A stretch of 64,000 nucleotides of DNA, from contig NZ_AP026442.1 in the NCBI RefSeq assembly GCF_027923705.1, forward strand, positions 186,001 to 250,000, read 5' to 3'. This DNA comes from Cellulomonas sp. NTE-D12. Lineage in GTDB: Bacteria > Actinomycetota > Actinomycetes > Actinomycetales > Cellulomonadaceae. The notes under the pieces are model-generated. The model was not told the DNA's origin. It searched no databases and saw only the letters and a list, made by a program, of their open reading frames with translations. The position numbers and the translations under genes were made by a program. Positions 42,501 to 50,093 of this stretch are shown one piece after another (positions within the stretch are counted from its first letter, which is position 1; each line of letters opens with the position of its first letter).

Positions 42501-44602
42501 GCCTGCAGTGCGTCGACGTGTGCGGCCCCGGCGCGCTGACGTCCGTGGACCAGGACGCCGACGTGCTGGAGACGCTCCAGCAGCGGTTCGAGACGATGAC
42601 GCGGCTGCCGAACACGCCGTCGCGCTTCACCGCCGGCGCCACATCTCCGGACGGCGACACCAAGCGGCTGATGCTCGACCACACCGCCTACTACTCGACC
42701 ACCGGCGGTCACGGCGCGTGCCGCGGCTGCGGCGAGGTGACCGCGATCCGCCTGGTCACGGCCCTGAGCCACGCGGTGGGCGAGGACAAGCGGCGCTCGC
42801 ACCTGCGCGAGCTGGACGAGGTGCTCGACGGCCTGCACTCCACCCTGGAGGCGCTGGACGCTCGCGCAGACGACGAGACGGACGAGGGGGCCGGCTCCGT
42901 TCTCAACCCCGCCACCCGCGCGCGGATCGACCGGATCACCGGTGCGATCGAGCAGCTGGAGCACCGCCAGTACCTGTACGAGGGCGGCCCGACCGGCAAC
43001 GGCCCGGCGCCGGTCGTCATCGCCAACTCCACCGGCTGCTCCAGCGTGTACGCGTCCACCATGCCGTTCACGCCGTACCTCGACCCGTGGGTCAACAGCC
43101 TGTTCCAGGACGCCCAGCCGCTGGCCGTCGGCCTGTTCGAGGGCATCGTCGCGCAGGTGATCCCGCAGGTGCGGGCGCTGCGCGTCGCCAAGCTCGAGCT
43201 GGCGGGCGAGTACGACCCGGCGGTGCACGACGCGGCGCTGCGGACGTTCGGCTGGCGGGACTTCACCGACCAGGAGCTGGCGTTGCTGCCGACGTTCCTC
43301 ACCATCGGCGGTGACGGCGCGAGCTACGACATCGGGTTCGGTGCGATGTCCCGCGTGCTGGCGGGCGGGACGCCGATCAAGGCCCTGGTGCTGGACACCG
43401 GCGCGTACTCCAACACCGGCGGGCAGGCGTCCACCGCCAGCTTCACCGGTCAGGACTCCGACCTGGCGCGGTACGGCAAGGCCCACCGCGGCAAGCGGGA
43501 GCACCGCAAGGAGCTGGGGCTGCTGGCGTCGTTCCACCCGAACGTCTTCGCCTGCACCACGTCGTCCGCGCTGCACGGGCACTTCCTGTCCACGGCGGCG
43601 GAGATGCTCGCCTACAGCGACGGCGCCGCCGTCATGGAGGTGTACGCCCCCTGCGGCACCGAGAACGGGATCGCGGAGAACCTCTCCAACGCCCGTTCGC
43701 GGCTCGCGGTGGAGTCCCGGATGAGCCCGCTGTTCGTGCACGACCCGCGGCGCGGGGACACCCTGCCGGAGCGGTTCAGCCTGGACGGCAACCCGGACGT
43801 CGATGGGCTGTGGACCAGCTCCACGGTCGAGTACGTCGACGAGAACGGTGCGCTGCAGCTGCTGAGCACCCCGCTGACCCCGGCCGAGTTCGCGCTCGGC
43901 GAGGTGCGGTTCTCCAAGCAGTTCCACCGGTTGCGTCCCGACGAGGAGGCGGCCGCGACGCCGATCGCCGAGTACGTCGAGCTGGCCCCGGAGGCCCGAG
44001 CCGGTCGCGTGCCGTTCGTGCAGGCGACCGACGCGGACCGGCACCTGATCAAGGTGGCGTGCTCCGCGGCGATCGTCGACCTGGTCGAGGACCGCAAGCA
44101 CTACTGGCAGACGCTGCAGTTCCTGTCCGGACGGACCGGCGCGACGTTGTCGGCGGCGCACCGGGCCGAGATCGCCGAGCTGACCGCCCAGTACGAGCAG
44201 GCGGTGACCGCCCGGGAGTCGACGCTGGACGAGATCGCGGCGGCGATGGCCGAGCTGGCGGCGTCCAGCGCGGCACCGGCCGGCATGGGCCAGACGATCC
44301 AGCTGCGGCCCACCGGGTTCGCGGGTGCTGCTCCGGCGGCGGCTGCGGCGGGGACGGCGACGGCGGTCGCCGACCGGCCGATCTGGCTGGACCCGGCGGA
44401 CGAGCACCTGTGCAACGACTGCGGCACCTGCTACCAGGAGCTCCCGCAGATCTTCGAGAAGGCGACGATCGTGGTCGACGGCGCCGCCCAGACGGTCGGT
44501 CGCATGAAGGCCGGCGCGCTGGACGGTCTGGAGATCACGCCGGAGCTGGCCAAGCGGATCGCCCGGGTCAAGGCCACGTGCGACGCGGAGATCATCCGAT
44601 GA
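39554..44602 (+). CDS. nifJ: pyruvate:ferredoxin oxidoreductase, extended single-chain form
   Basis: This 1682-residue enzyme decarboxylates pyruvate with CoA to acetyl-CoA and CO2. The usual single-chain PFOR is about 1200 residues. Visible parts are YPITPSTEI (34-42), the gamma domain RFHSVGGYGTVASGKLL, [4Fe-4S] motifs C849-x2-C852-x2-C855-x3-C859 and C980-x2-C983-x2-C986-x3-C990, the TPP domain with C1056/C1059 and NSTGCSSVY (C1162), GGDGASYDIGFGA and DTGAYSNTGGQAS. Extras are a longer gap between the two clusters, a helical insert in the TPP domain (about 1075-1140), a long helical part after 1300 and a ferredoxin-like end C1620-x2-C1623-x2-C1626...C1676. It overlaps the Nfn-like gene, its likely electron acceptor. 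Confidence 0.92.
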   Translation: MTTSHPFPGIPDVINGNGAVAHVMKHVCGGVIGYPITPSTEISETFEAARAEGQLNVWGKHPFFVETEGEHSAQSGALGAALTGGSYVSNASSSQGILYALESHYVTVGKKIGGFVLQVAARVVSKHSLNVMAGHDDVYALLPAGYTILFGANPQEAADLAAISYRASALSLIPVANVMDGFATSHVMSEVLLPEPDLLRAYLGDPGGRIPCPTVAQEMLFGAKGRVFSLNQYLDRHVEDLAPEDLAAVRAHLAAIAEKVEADDAGDLVAETAAWLPADLQGQWRRAWVNAWPRGTRQRVPALVDVHNPGLTGPVQNQPDFQAGAVDHRTHFVSAVPALVRQAMAEYTELTGREYAPVRAYDCEDADYIVVGLGSITDDARAVIPYLRSRGVKVGVLNITLLQPFPEAEVVEALRNAQAVTVLERSDDTALTRMVTQALFRARANGEGGVAHPGIPAITRSPRLTTAIFGLGGHDVQPRHLVAAFRNMADGGSAPLVYLGSQFFSSDAPPAAAALQDRLRAAYPETVAMALTTEPNPALLPPEALRIRFHSVGGYGTVASGKLLTDVLAGVLEMHSKSAPKYGSEKSGAATNFYITLSPEPVLLTNAELEDVEVVVSPDHQAFVHTNPLKGLVEGGTFIMQSDLAPLDLWRSLPAHARRTIRERHIRFLVVDAFAVARKHAPTPELETRMMGIAFIGAVAGHVDRVSHGATAEAIEAKIRAQISKKFGRKGDAVVEANMSVIRDGVAATHLVAYDEPEFLAAEQQPAVRSTRTLALSASMCPTATGARATALFDPAYYEDLIARPFREGTIGEAPVLPGTGLFMPVGTGAAKDKGIFRRTVPAFDPTSCTGCLECSLVCPDAAIPTQVHEIHDLLTTAIGQIDAPEPQREALRAQVYPWAEAIRRSYRDDSSDRSFADVAAAAASTLDPNQRAVIRNLDAVVAQLATFPVARTRPFFDAMEKEQPGTGGLFSAVVDPWKCTGCLQCVDVCGPGALTSVDQDADVLETLQQRFETMTRLPNTPSRFTAGATSPDGDTKRLMLDHTAYYSTTGGHGACRGCGEVTAIRLVTALSHAVGEDKRRSHLRELDEVLDGLHSTLEALDARADDETDEGAGSVLNPATRARIDRITGAIEQLEHRQYLYEGGPTGNGPAPVVIANSTGCSSVYASTMPFTPYLDPWVNSLFQDAQPLAVGLFEGIVAQVIPQVRALRVAKLELAGEYDPAVHDAALRTFGWRDFTDQELALLPTFLTIGGDGASYDIGFGAMSRVLAGGTPIKALVLDTGAYSNTGGQASTASFTGQDSDLARYGKAHRGKREHRKELGLLASFHPNVFACTTSSALHGHFLSTAAEMLAYSDGAAVMEVYAPCGTENGIAENLSNARSRLAVESRMSPLFVHDPRRGDTLPERFSLDGNPDVDGLWTSSTVEYVDENGALQLLSTPLTPAEFALGEVRFSKQFHRLRPDEEAAATPIAEYVELAPEARAGRVPFVQATDADRHLIKVACSAAIVDLVEDRKHYWQTLQFLSGRTGATLSAAHRAEIAELTAQYEQAVTARESTLDEIAAAMAELAASSAAPAGMGQTIQLRPTGFAGAAPAAAAAGTATAVADRPIWLDPADEHLCNDCGTCYQELPQIFEKATIVVDGAAQTVGRMKAGALDGLEITPELAKRIARVKATCDAEIIR

Positions 44603-47451
44603 GCACGCCAACCGTTCCTCGTACCGAGGGGGCCGCCGGCTCGCCTGACGGCCGGGAGGACGTGCTGCGCTGGGCGGGCGCCCGCACGGCGCTCGAGCAG
44701 ACGCAGGACGAGGTGTCGGCGCTCGGCGCCAGCCCGGCGGTCTCGTCGTTCCGCAACCAGCTCAGCCTGCTGGAGAAGCGCCTGGTCGCCGACCCACGCT
44801 CGTTCCGCGACATGTTCGTCGCGGACGGCATGGCGGCCGTCGCCTGGGAGTTCCAGCAGCCGGAGCTGTCCGCCGGGTTCGTCAACCGGCTGTGGGACAT
44901 GCTGCTGCGCGGCGACGAGGTCAGCACCGTGCTGATGCGGTTCCTGTGGGACCTGCCGGTCGGCAAGAAGCGGGCGTTCATCCGCGGCATCGACAAGCAC
45001 CTGTCCGACCGCTACCCGATGTTCGACGGCCTCTCGGTGGACTGGCCGGCGGGCAACACGATCCCGCCGTACGTCCGCTCGGCGGAGGACCGTGCGGTCG
45101 ACTTCGGCCTGGTGAACAAGGGGTACCTCGGCTACATGGACCTGGGCTACACCGCCCGGGACGTGGACCTGTTCGTCTGGCTGGAGGCGCTGCGCGACAA
45201 GCAGTGCGCCGAGTCGCCGTGCGAGCTGGGCGTGCTGGTCGAGGGCCACAAGGAGCCGCAGGGCGGCTGCCCGGTGAAGATCCACATCCCGCAGATGATG
45301 GAGCTGATCGGCACCGGCCGGTTCCGCGAGGCGCTCGAGATGCTCGAGTCGTGCAACCCGCTGCCGGACGTCACCGGCCGGGTGTGCCCGCAGGAGCTGC
45401 AGTGCCAGGGCGTCTGCCTGCACAAGACGGCCATGTCGATCGGCCAGCTCGAGTGGTTCCTGCCCGAGCGCGAGAAGCTGGTGGACCCGGGGGCCGCGGC
45501 CCGGCGGTTCGCCGGGGTGCGCGACCCGTGGGTGGCGCAGGCCAAGCCTCCGGTGGCGATCGTGGGCTCTGGTCCGTCGGGGCTGATCAACGCCTACCTG
45601 CTGGCCGCCGAGGGCTTCCCGGTGACCGTGTTCGAGGCGTTCCACCAGCTCGGCGGCGTCCTGCGGTACGGCATCCCCGAGTTCCGGCTGCCCAACGAGC
45701 TGATCGACGACGTGGTCGCCAAGATCAAGCTCCTCGGCGGACGGTTCGTCACCAACTTCGTCGTCGGCAAGACGGCCACCCTGCAGGACCTGCGCGACGC
45801 GGGGTTCTGGAAGGTGTTCGTCGGCACCGGTGCCGGCCTGCCGCGGTTCATGAACGTGCCCGGCGAGCACCTGCTCGACGTGATGAGCGCCAACGAGTTC
45901 CTCACCCGCGTCAACCTGATGCAGGCGCTGCGCGAGGAGTACGAGACGCCCCTGCCGGCCACCGCCGGCAAGCAGGTGCTGGTGGTCGGGGGCGGCAACA
46001 CCGCGATGGACGCGGCCCGCACCGCCCGCCGGCTCGGCGGCAACGTGACGATCGTCTACCGCCGCACCCAGGCGGAGATGCCGGCGCGCGTCGAGGAGCT
46101 GGAGCACGCGCTCGAGGAGGGCATCGGCTTGTCGGTGCTCGTCTCGCCGACGGAGTTCCTGGGCGACCCGCAGACGGGGTTCGTCAAGGGGGCCGTCCTG
46201 GAGGAGATGGAGCTCGGTGAGCCGGACGCCTCCGGACGTCGTCGTCCGATCGCCACCGGCCGCACCCGCACCGTGCCGGCCGACCTGGTGATCATGGCGC
46301 TCGGCAACGCCGCGAACCCCCTGATCAAGGACTCGGAACCGCGGCTGCAGGTGTCCAAGTGGGGCACCATCGACCTCGGCCACGAGGGGTCGCAGGAGAC
46401 GACGCTGTCCGGCATCTACACCGGTGGCGACGCGGCTCGCGGCGGGTCGACGGCCATCCGGGCCGCCGGTGACGGCCAGGCCGCCGCGCGGGAGATCCTC
46501 GGCTCGATCGACGTGCCGGACGAGCAGGTGGCCGCGATGGTCGCCACCGCCCGCCGGTACACCGAGGAGGCCGCGTCCCGCCCGGTGATCCTGGCCAAGC
46601 GCACGCTCAGCCCCGGCATCGAGGAGCTGACCGTGCACGCCCCGGTGATCGCCCGTGCGGCGCAGGCCGGCCAGTTCGTCCGCGTGCTCCCCACGTCGGA
46701 CGGCGAGCTGGTCCCGCTGACGCTGGCCGACTGGGACGCCACCGCCGGGACCGTGTGCCTGGTGGTGCAGCAGGTGGGTGTCAGCAGCGCCCTGCTCAAC
46801 GCGATGGCCCCGGGCGACGCGCTCGCGGGCATCGCCGGCCCGCTGGGCCGCCCCAGCGAGCTGCACCGGTACGACGAGGGTTCGACGGTCGTCTTCACCG
46901 CCGGCGGCCTGGGCCTGCCGCCGGTGTACCCGATCGCCCGCGAGCACCTGCGTCTCGGCAACCACGTGACGCTGATAGCCGGGTTCCGCACCAAGGACCT
47001 GATGTTCTGGACGGCCGACGACGAGCGGGTCGGACGGCTGCAGGCCGAGTTCGGCGACCTGCTCGACGTGGTCTACGCGACCAACGACGGCTCGTACGGC
47101 GTGCACGGGTTCGTCACCACGCCGCTCGAGGAGATGCTGAAGGCGGGACGGTCCATCGCCGAGGTGGTCACCATCGGCCCGCCGCCGATGATGCGCGCGG
47201 TGTCCGACCTGACGGCCCCGTACGGCGTCCCGTGCGTGGCCAGCCTCAACTCGATCATGGTGGACGCGACCGGCATGTGCGGCGCCTGCATGGTGCCCGT
47301 GACGCTGGACGGCAAGCTGGTGCGCAAGCACGCGTGCATCGACGGGCCGGAGATCGACGCCCACACCATCGACTGGGACAAGTTCCTGCCGCGGTTCGGC
47401 CTCTTCCGCGCGCAGGAGCAGGCCAGCAGGGTTCGGCACGGGATGGGCTGA
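44599..47451 (+). CDS. fused NfnB-NfnA-type NAD(P)H:ferredoxin oxidoreductase
   Basis: The 950-residue flavoprotein joins two subunits that are separate in NfnAB. Residues about 180-640 resemble GltD/NfnB: a cysteine-rich part (C203, C208, C224, C252, C263, C269, C273), FAD site VAIVGSGPSG (about 318) and nucleotide site VLVVGGGNTAMDAAR (about 460). Residues about 655-940 resemble NfnA/PyrK: a ferredoxin-reductase fold with TAGGLGLPPVYPIA and the [2Fe-2S] signature MVDATGMCGAC...HACIDGPE (D889, C894, C897, C913). An extra N-terminal helical domain (1-180) is unfamiliar. ATG 44599 overlaps the PFOR stop. Electron transfer between PFOR ferredoxin and NAD(P), perhaps bifurcating, is inferred. 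Confidence 0.88.
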   Translation: MSTPTVPRTEGAAGSPDGREDVLRWAGARTALEQTQDEVSALGASPAVSSFRNQLSLLEKRLVADPRSFRDMFVADGMAAVAWEFQQPELSAGFVNRLWDMLLRGDEVSTVLMRFLWDLPVGKKRAFIRGIDKHLSDRYPMFDGLSVDWPAGNTIPPYVRSAEDRAVDFGLVNKGYLGYMDLGYTARDVDLFVWLEALRDKQCAESPCELGVLVEGHKEPQGGCPVKIHIPQMMELIGTGRFREALEMLESCNPLPDVTGRVCPQELQCQGVCLHKTAMSIGQLEWFLPEREKLVDPGAAARRFAGVRDPWVAQAKPPVAIVGSGPSGLINAYLLAAEGFPVTVFEAFHQLGGVLRYGIPEFRLPNELIDDVVAKIKLLGGRFVTNFVVGKTATLQDLRDAGFWKVFVGTGAGLPRFMNVPGEHLLDVMSANEFLTRVNLMQALREEYETPLPATAGKQVLVVGGGNTAMDAARTARRLGGNVTIVYRRTQAEMPARVEELEHALEEGIGLSVLVSPTEFLGDPQTGFVKGAVLEEMELGEPDASGRRRPIATGRTRTVPADLVIMALGNAANPLIKDSEPRLQVSKWGTIDLGHEGSQETTLSGIYTGGDAARGGSTAIRAAGDGQAAAREILGSIDVPDEQVAAMVATARRYTEEAASRPVILAKRTLSPGIEELTVHAPVIARAAQAGQFVRVLPTSDGELVPLTLADWDATAGTVCLVVQQVGVSSALLNAMAPGDALAGIAGPLGRPSELHRYDEGSTVVFTAGGLGLPPVYPIAREHLRLGNHVTLIAGFRTKDLMFWTADDERVGRLQAEFGDLLDVVYATNDGSYGVHGFVTTPLEEMLKAGRSIAEVVTIGPPPMMRAVSDLTAPYGVPCVASLNSIMVDATGMCGACMVPVTLDGKLVRKHACIDGPEIDAHTIDWDKFLPRFGLFRAQEQASRVRHGMG

Positions 47452-47500
47452 GCCCGGGTGGGGCGGGTCGACGTGACCCGCTCGAAGGACTGAAGGACCG

Positions 47501-47534
47501 ACGGCGCCCCTGCGAACACCAGCGGGGGCGCCGT
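47501..47534 (+). terminator. terminator of the PFOR/Nfn operon
   Basis: ACGGCGCCCC (47501-47510) and GGGGCGCCGT (47525-47534) form a perfect 10-bp stem with a 14-nt loop, 50 bp after the Nfn-like stop. There is no long U-tract, as is usual in actinobacteria. Confidence 0.75.
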
Positions 47535-47555
47535 CCCACGTCCGCCGGCACGTCC

Positions 47556-47603
47556 TTCACCCACCCCTCCACCCACGCCTCCACCCACGCCTCCACCCAC
47601 CCG
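47556..47603. repeat. 12-bp tandem repeat, four degenerate units
   Basis: TCCACCCACGCC repeats at 47568-47579 and 47580-47591, with diverged units on both sides (47556-47567, 47592-47603). It lies in the 290-bp gap between the redox operon terminator and repeat copy B. No gene is seen in this gap. Confidence 0.65.
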
Positions 47604-47640
47604 GCCACCCGGCTGGCGTCCCGGCCCCGCACGCGGCCGC

Positions 47641-47707
47641 GAGACGAGCACTTTGCACCCGAGGGAGCACTTCTACGTGCTCATGTCGGGGTTGTTGTGC
47701 TCATCTC
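47641..47707. repeat. symmetrical 67-bp repeat element, copy B
   Basis: Outer arms GAGACGAGCAC (47641-47651) and GTGCTCATCTC (47697-47707) match 10 of 11. Inner arms CGAGGGAGCAC (47660-47670) and GTGCTCATGTCG (from 47677) share the centre, with the 6-nt loop TTCTAC. The layout equals copies A and C. It lies 34 bp from the end of the AbiEi/DUF559 gene. Confidence 0.72.
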
Positions 47708-47741
47708 ATGGGACCCGGAGCGACCACGGCCGCACCTGCAG

Positions 47742-48671
47742 TCAGCGGGCGCGCAGGTGGGGCCGGCGGACCAGTGGGACGTCCGCGGGGAGCAGCCGGC
47801 GCACGCGCGTGAGGAGCAACTGCGGAGTGCGGAGGTCTTCTTTGGTGACGCGGAGCACCCGCCAGCCGGCTTCGACGATCGCGTCGTGCCTCCTCTTCTC
47901 CAGGACCAGCGCCTCGGTGTCCGTGTACTTCGGTCGACCGTCGTACTCGAGCAGCACCCGCCAGAGCTCCCAGCCAAGGTCGGCCCAGAACGTGCCGAGC
48001 CGGGTGTCGACCGGCACCTGGGACGCCGGTTCGGGCAGCCCACCCGCCAGCACGAGGAACCGCAGCGCCGACTCCTGGACCGACTCGGCTCCCGGGTCGG
48101 CGAGGGCGATCACCTGCCGGGCACGGGCCATCCCTCGACCCCGCGGATCCTGCTCGGTGAGCACCCGAAGCTCGTCGCGATCGACGCCGCGGCGCAGCGC
48201 CCCGTCCACCGTGACGAGACCGGCGAGCGGTGCCATCGAGCGGGCGCAGTCGAGCGCTGTCCGGACGACGGTGGTGACCGGCAGACCGGCCAGCTCCGTG
48301 GTCGCCGTCCCGTCCAGGACCCCGAGGTGCCGATGGACGGTCGGGTCACGCCGGCTTCCCGGCCTGGCGCGCTGGTAGACGTGGACCTGCGAGGGGACCG
48401 ACCAGAGAGGTAGGCCCCACAGCAGCGCCGCCGACGCGTGTCCGAAGACGTGGGGCGCGCGGAGCTGGTGATGCACACCGAGGACCTGAGCGAGAGCGAC
48501 CGCGTGGAGATCGCCCGCGGTCCGGGCCCTCACGTAGGTACCTCGGCGCACACGACGCCACTCGTCGGCACGGAGACGGGCTTCGACGTCCTGCTGAAGG
48601 TGGTCCCGTGCGAGGTGCACGCAGGGCGGCGACGGCGGAGAGGTGGAGGCGGAGCCGGCTCGCGTTGGCAT
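47742..48671 (-). CDS. AbiEi-like antitoxin-domain / DUF559 protein
   Basis: This 309-residue protein has an N-terminal AbiEi-type winged-helix domain (WRRVRRGTYVRA) and middle part (HASAALLWGLPLW). It ends with a DUF559/Vsr-like nuclease fold: LLEYDGRPKY...EKRRHDAIVEAG and WRVLRVTKEDL. AbiEi is the antitoxin of type IV systems, but no AbiEii toxin partner is adjacent, and such orphan proteins are multi-copy in actinobacteria with unknown function. ATG 48671. It is flanked on both sides by copies of a symmetrical repeat (47641, 48812), which could mark it as a mobile or recombining cassette. Confidence 0.8.
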   Translation of the reverse strand: MPTRAGSASTSPPSPPCVHLARDHLQQDVEARLRADEWRRVRRGTYVRARTAGDLHAVALAQVLGVHHQLRAPHVFGHASAALLWGLPLWSVPSQVHVYQRARPGSRRDPTVHRHLGVLDGTATTELAGLPVTTVVRTALDCARSMAPLAGLVTVDGALRRGVDRDELRVLTEQDPRGRGMARARQVIALADPGAESVQESALRFLVLAGGLPEPASQVPVDTRLGTFWADLGWELWRVLLEYDGRPKYTDTEALVLEKRRHDAIVEAGWRVLRVTKEDLRTPQLLLTRVRRLLPADVPLVRRPHLRAR

Positions 48672-48811
48672 GCCCGACGGTCTCCCCGGTGCGGATGCCT
48701 CGGGTCACCACACGGCGAAGCAGTGACGCCTGCGCGCGGAGCGCGGGCTGTGGGGACGCGGTGCCGAGCGCCCGATGGTCGCAGTTTGCTGGGGTGTGCG
48801 AGGCCGTGGGT

Positions 48812-48880
48812 CAGACGTGAGCACATCGCACCCAGGTGGGCACTTGCATGTGCTCACCTCGGCGCGGATGTGCTCGTCTG
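48812..48880. repeat. symmetrical 69-bp repeat element, copy C
   Basis: The left outer arm CAGACGTGAGCAC (48812-48824) faces GTGCTCGTCTG (48870-48880). The inner arms AGGTGGGCAC (48834-48843) and GTGCTCACCT (48850-48859) match 9 of 10 around the 6-nt loop TTGCAT. GTGAGCACAT (48817-48826) also pairs perfectly with ATGTGCTCAC (48848-48857), offering an alternative fold. Similarity to copy B continues for about 25 bp to the right. Confidence 0.74.
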
Positions 48881-48921
48881 GTGCGGACGCGGAGCGTGCA
48901 CGTGGCCGATAGCGTGCGCGC

Positions 48922-49554
48922 ATGGTGCTGTGGCAGGTGATCGGGTGGGTCGGGTCCGGGCTGGTCGTCCTGTCGTTGATGCAGGCGCGGGTGCTGCGGT
49001 TCCGGTGGATGAACCTGGCCGGGGCCGTGGTGGCGACCGTGTACAACGCCGTGTTCGCCATCTGGCCGTTCGCCGCGATGAACGGGGCGATCGCCGTGAT
49101 CGACGTGTACTGGCTGTGGCGGCTGCTGCGGGAGCGGCACGACTCGGCGGTGTACGAGGTGGTGGAGGTGGCGCCGGACGACGCCTACCTGCAGCACGTG
49201 CTCGGCGTGCACGCCGCGGACATCGCGCAGTTCCGGGCGCCGGCGCCGGGGACACCCGTGGCGGAGCGGGGTGCCGACGGGCGCGTCGCGTTCCTCGTCG
49301 TGCGCGGCGACGAGACCGTGGGCGTGGTGCTGGTGCGGCGTCTCGACGAGGGCGTCGGGTACGTGGAGCTCGACTGGGTGACACCGCGGTTCCGCGACTT
49401 CACGCCGGGGGAGTTCGTGTACCGACGCAGCGGCGTGTTCGCCGAGCACGGGTTCCGCCGGCTCGTGGCACCGGCCGGCGAGTCGGACTACCTGACCCGC
49501 GTCGGCTTCCGCCGCGAGGCGGACGGCTGGGTGCGCGAGGTGGCGGCCGCCTGA
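48922..49554 (+). CDS. membrane protein with C-terminal GNAT-like domain
   Basis: The 210-residue protein has about three N-terminal helices (IGWVGSGLVVLSLMQARVLRF, LAGAVVATVYNAVFAIWPFA, MNGAIAVIDVYWLWRLLRER), resembling YgjV-type membrane domains. A cytosolic domain follows (about residues 90-205) with a GNAT-like order: FLVVRGDETVGVVLVRR, YVELDWVTPRFRDFTPGEFV, FAEHGFRRLVAPAGESDYLTRVGF. A true acetyl-CoA Q/R-x2-G-x-G loop is not visible, so activity is doubtful. ATG 48922 is used. Confidence 0.72.
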   Translation: MVLWQVIGWVGSGLVVLSLMQARVLRFRWMNLAGAVVATVYNAVFAIWPFAAMNGAIAVIDVYWLWRLLRERHDSAVYEVVEVAPDDAYLQHVLGVHAADIAQFRAPAPGTPVAERGADGRVAFLVVRGDETVGVVLVRRLDEGVGYVELDWVTPRFRDFTPGEFVYRRSGVFAEHGFRRLVAPAGESDYLTRVGFRREADGWVREVAAA

Positions 49555-49598
49555 CGCGTGCGCGGCTGCCCTGTGGGCGAGCCGCCGGCATCAGGGCG

Positions 49599-49618
49599 CG
49601 CCGGCCCTGGGGCCGGCG
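49599..49618. terminator. terminator between convergent genes
   Basis: CGCCGGCC (49599-49606) and GGCCGGCG (49611-49618) form a perfect 8-bp stem with loop CTGG, between convergent genes ending at 49554 and 49636. Confidence 0.6.
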
Positions 49619-49635
49619 TCAGGGGCGGGCCGGCC

Positions 49636-50016
49636 TCACGGGTTGGCCGCGTCGATCGCCGCGAGGCGCGGGTCGCCGATCACGCCCATCACCACCCGGA
49701 TGCCGAGCTTGCCGAGCGTGTTCTGCATCGGCGGCCCCATGTGGCCGGTCACCACCACCTGCACGCCGTTGTCCCGCAGGAACCGCACCACACGGGCGTG
49801 GTGCGCACCCTCGCCGCCCTCGTCGTGCGCGACGTCCCACCGCACGTCGTGGACCTCCCAGCTGCGGATCGTCGCACCGTCGATGGTCGCCACCGCGACC
49901 TGCGGGGCGCGGCCCCAGCCGCCACCCACCTGGTCGCCGTGCAGCGCGACGGCGACGACGACGGGTCCGCCGAAGGTGGTGGTGGTCTCCTGCTCGATGT
50001 TGGGCGTCTCGCTCAT
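49636..50016 (-). CDS. NifX/NifB-type dinitrogenase cofactor-binding-domain protein
   Basis: The 126-residue protein has the single ribonuclease-H-like domain of the NifX/NafY/VnfX/NifB C-terminal family (VVVAVALHGDQVGGGWGRAP, HHARVVRFLRDNGVQVVVTGHMGPPMQNTLGKLGIRVVMG). Family members bind Fe-S or FeMo-cofactor precursors in nitrogen fixers. Many non-fixers have lone copies of unknown use, and no nif genes lie here. ATG 50016 (MSETPNIEQ) is favoured; the frame is open to 50100. It is divergent from a Nudix gene. Confidence 0.85.
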   Translation of the reverse strand: MSETPNIEQETTTTFGGPVVVAVALHGDQVGGGWGRAPQVAVATIDGATIRSWEVHDVRWDVAHDEGGEGAHHARVVRFLRDNGVQVVVTGHMGPPMQNTLGKLGIRVVMGVIGDPRLAAIDAANP

Positions 50017-50093
50017 GGCGCCATCCTGCCGCGGGCCCTCCCGCCCCGCCGCCCACCCGCCGTCCTGTCGGTGCCGCGTCGTACGGTCGACGC

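Noticed and set aside
38060..44611. 2183-codon open frame on the minus strand
   Set aside because: It lies opposite the Nramp and PFOR genes, and its translation is Arg/Gly/His-rich without domains. It is a GC-driven shadow of the PFOR gene.
47742..48671. Complete type IV toxin-antitoxin system
   Set aside because: Only the AbiEi-like protein is present. No AbiEii nucleotidyltransferase lies on either side.
49636..50016. Nitrogen-fixation locus
   Set aside because: A lone NifX-like domain is common in non-fixing bacteria, and the nifJ-type PFOR here belongs to a redox operon with no nif genes.
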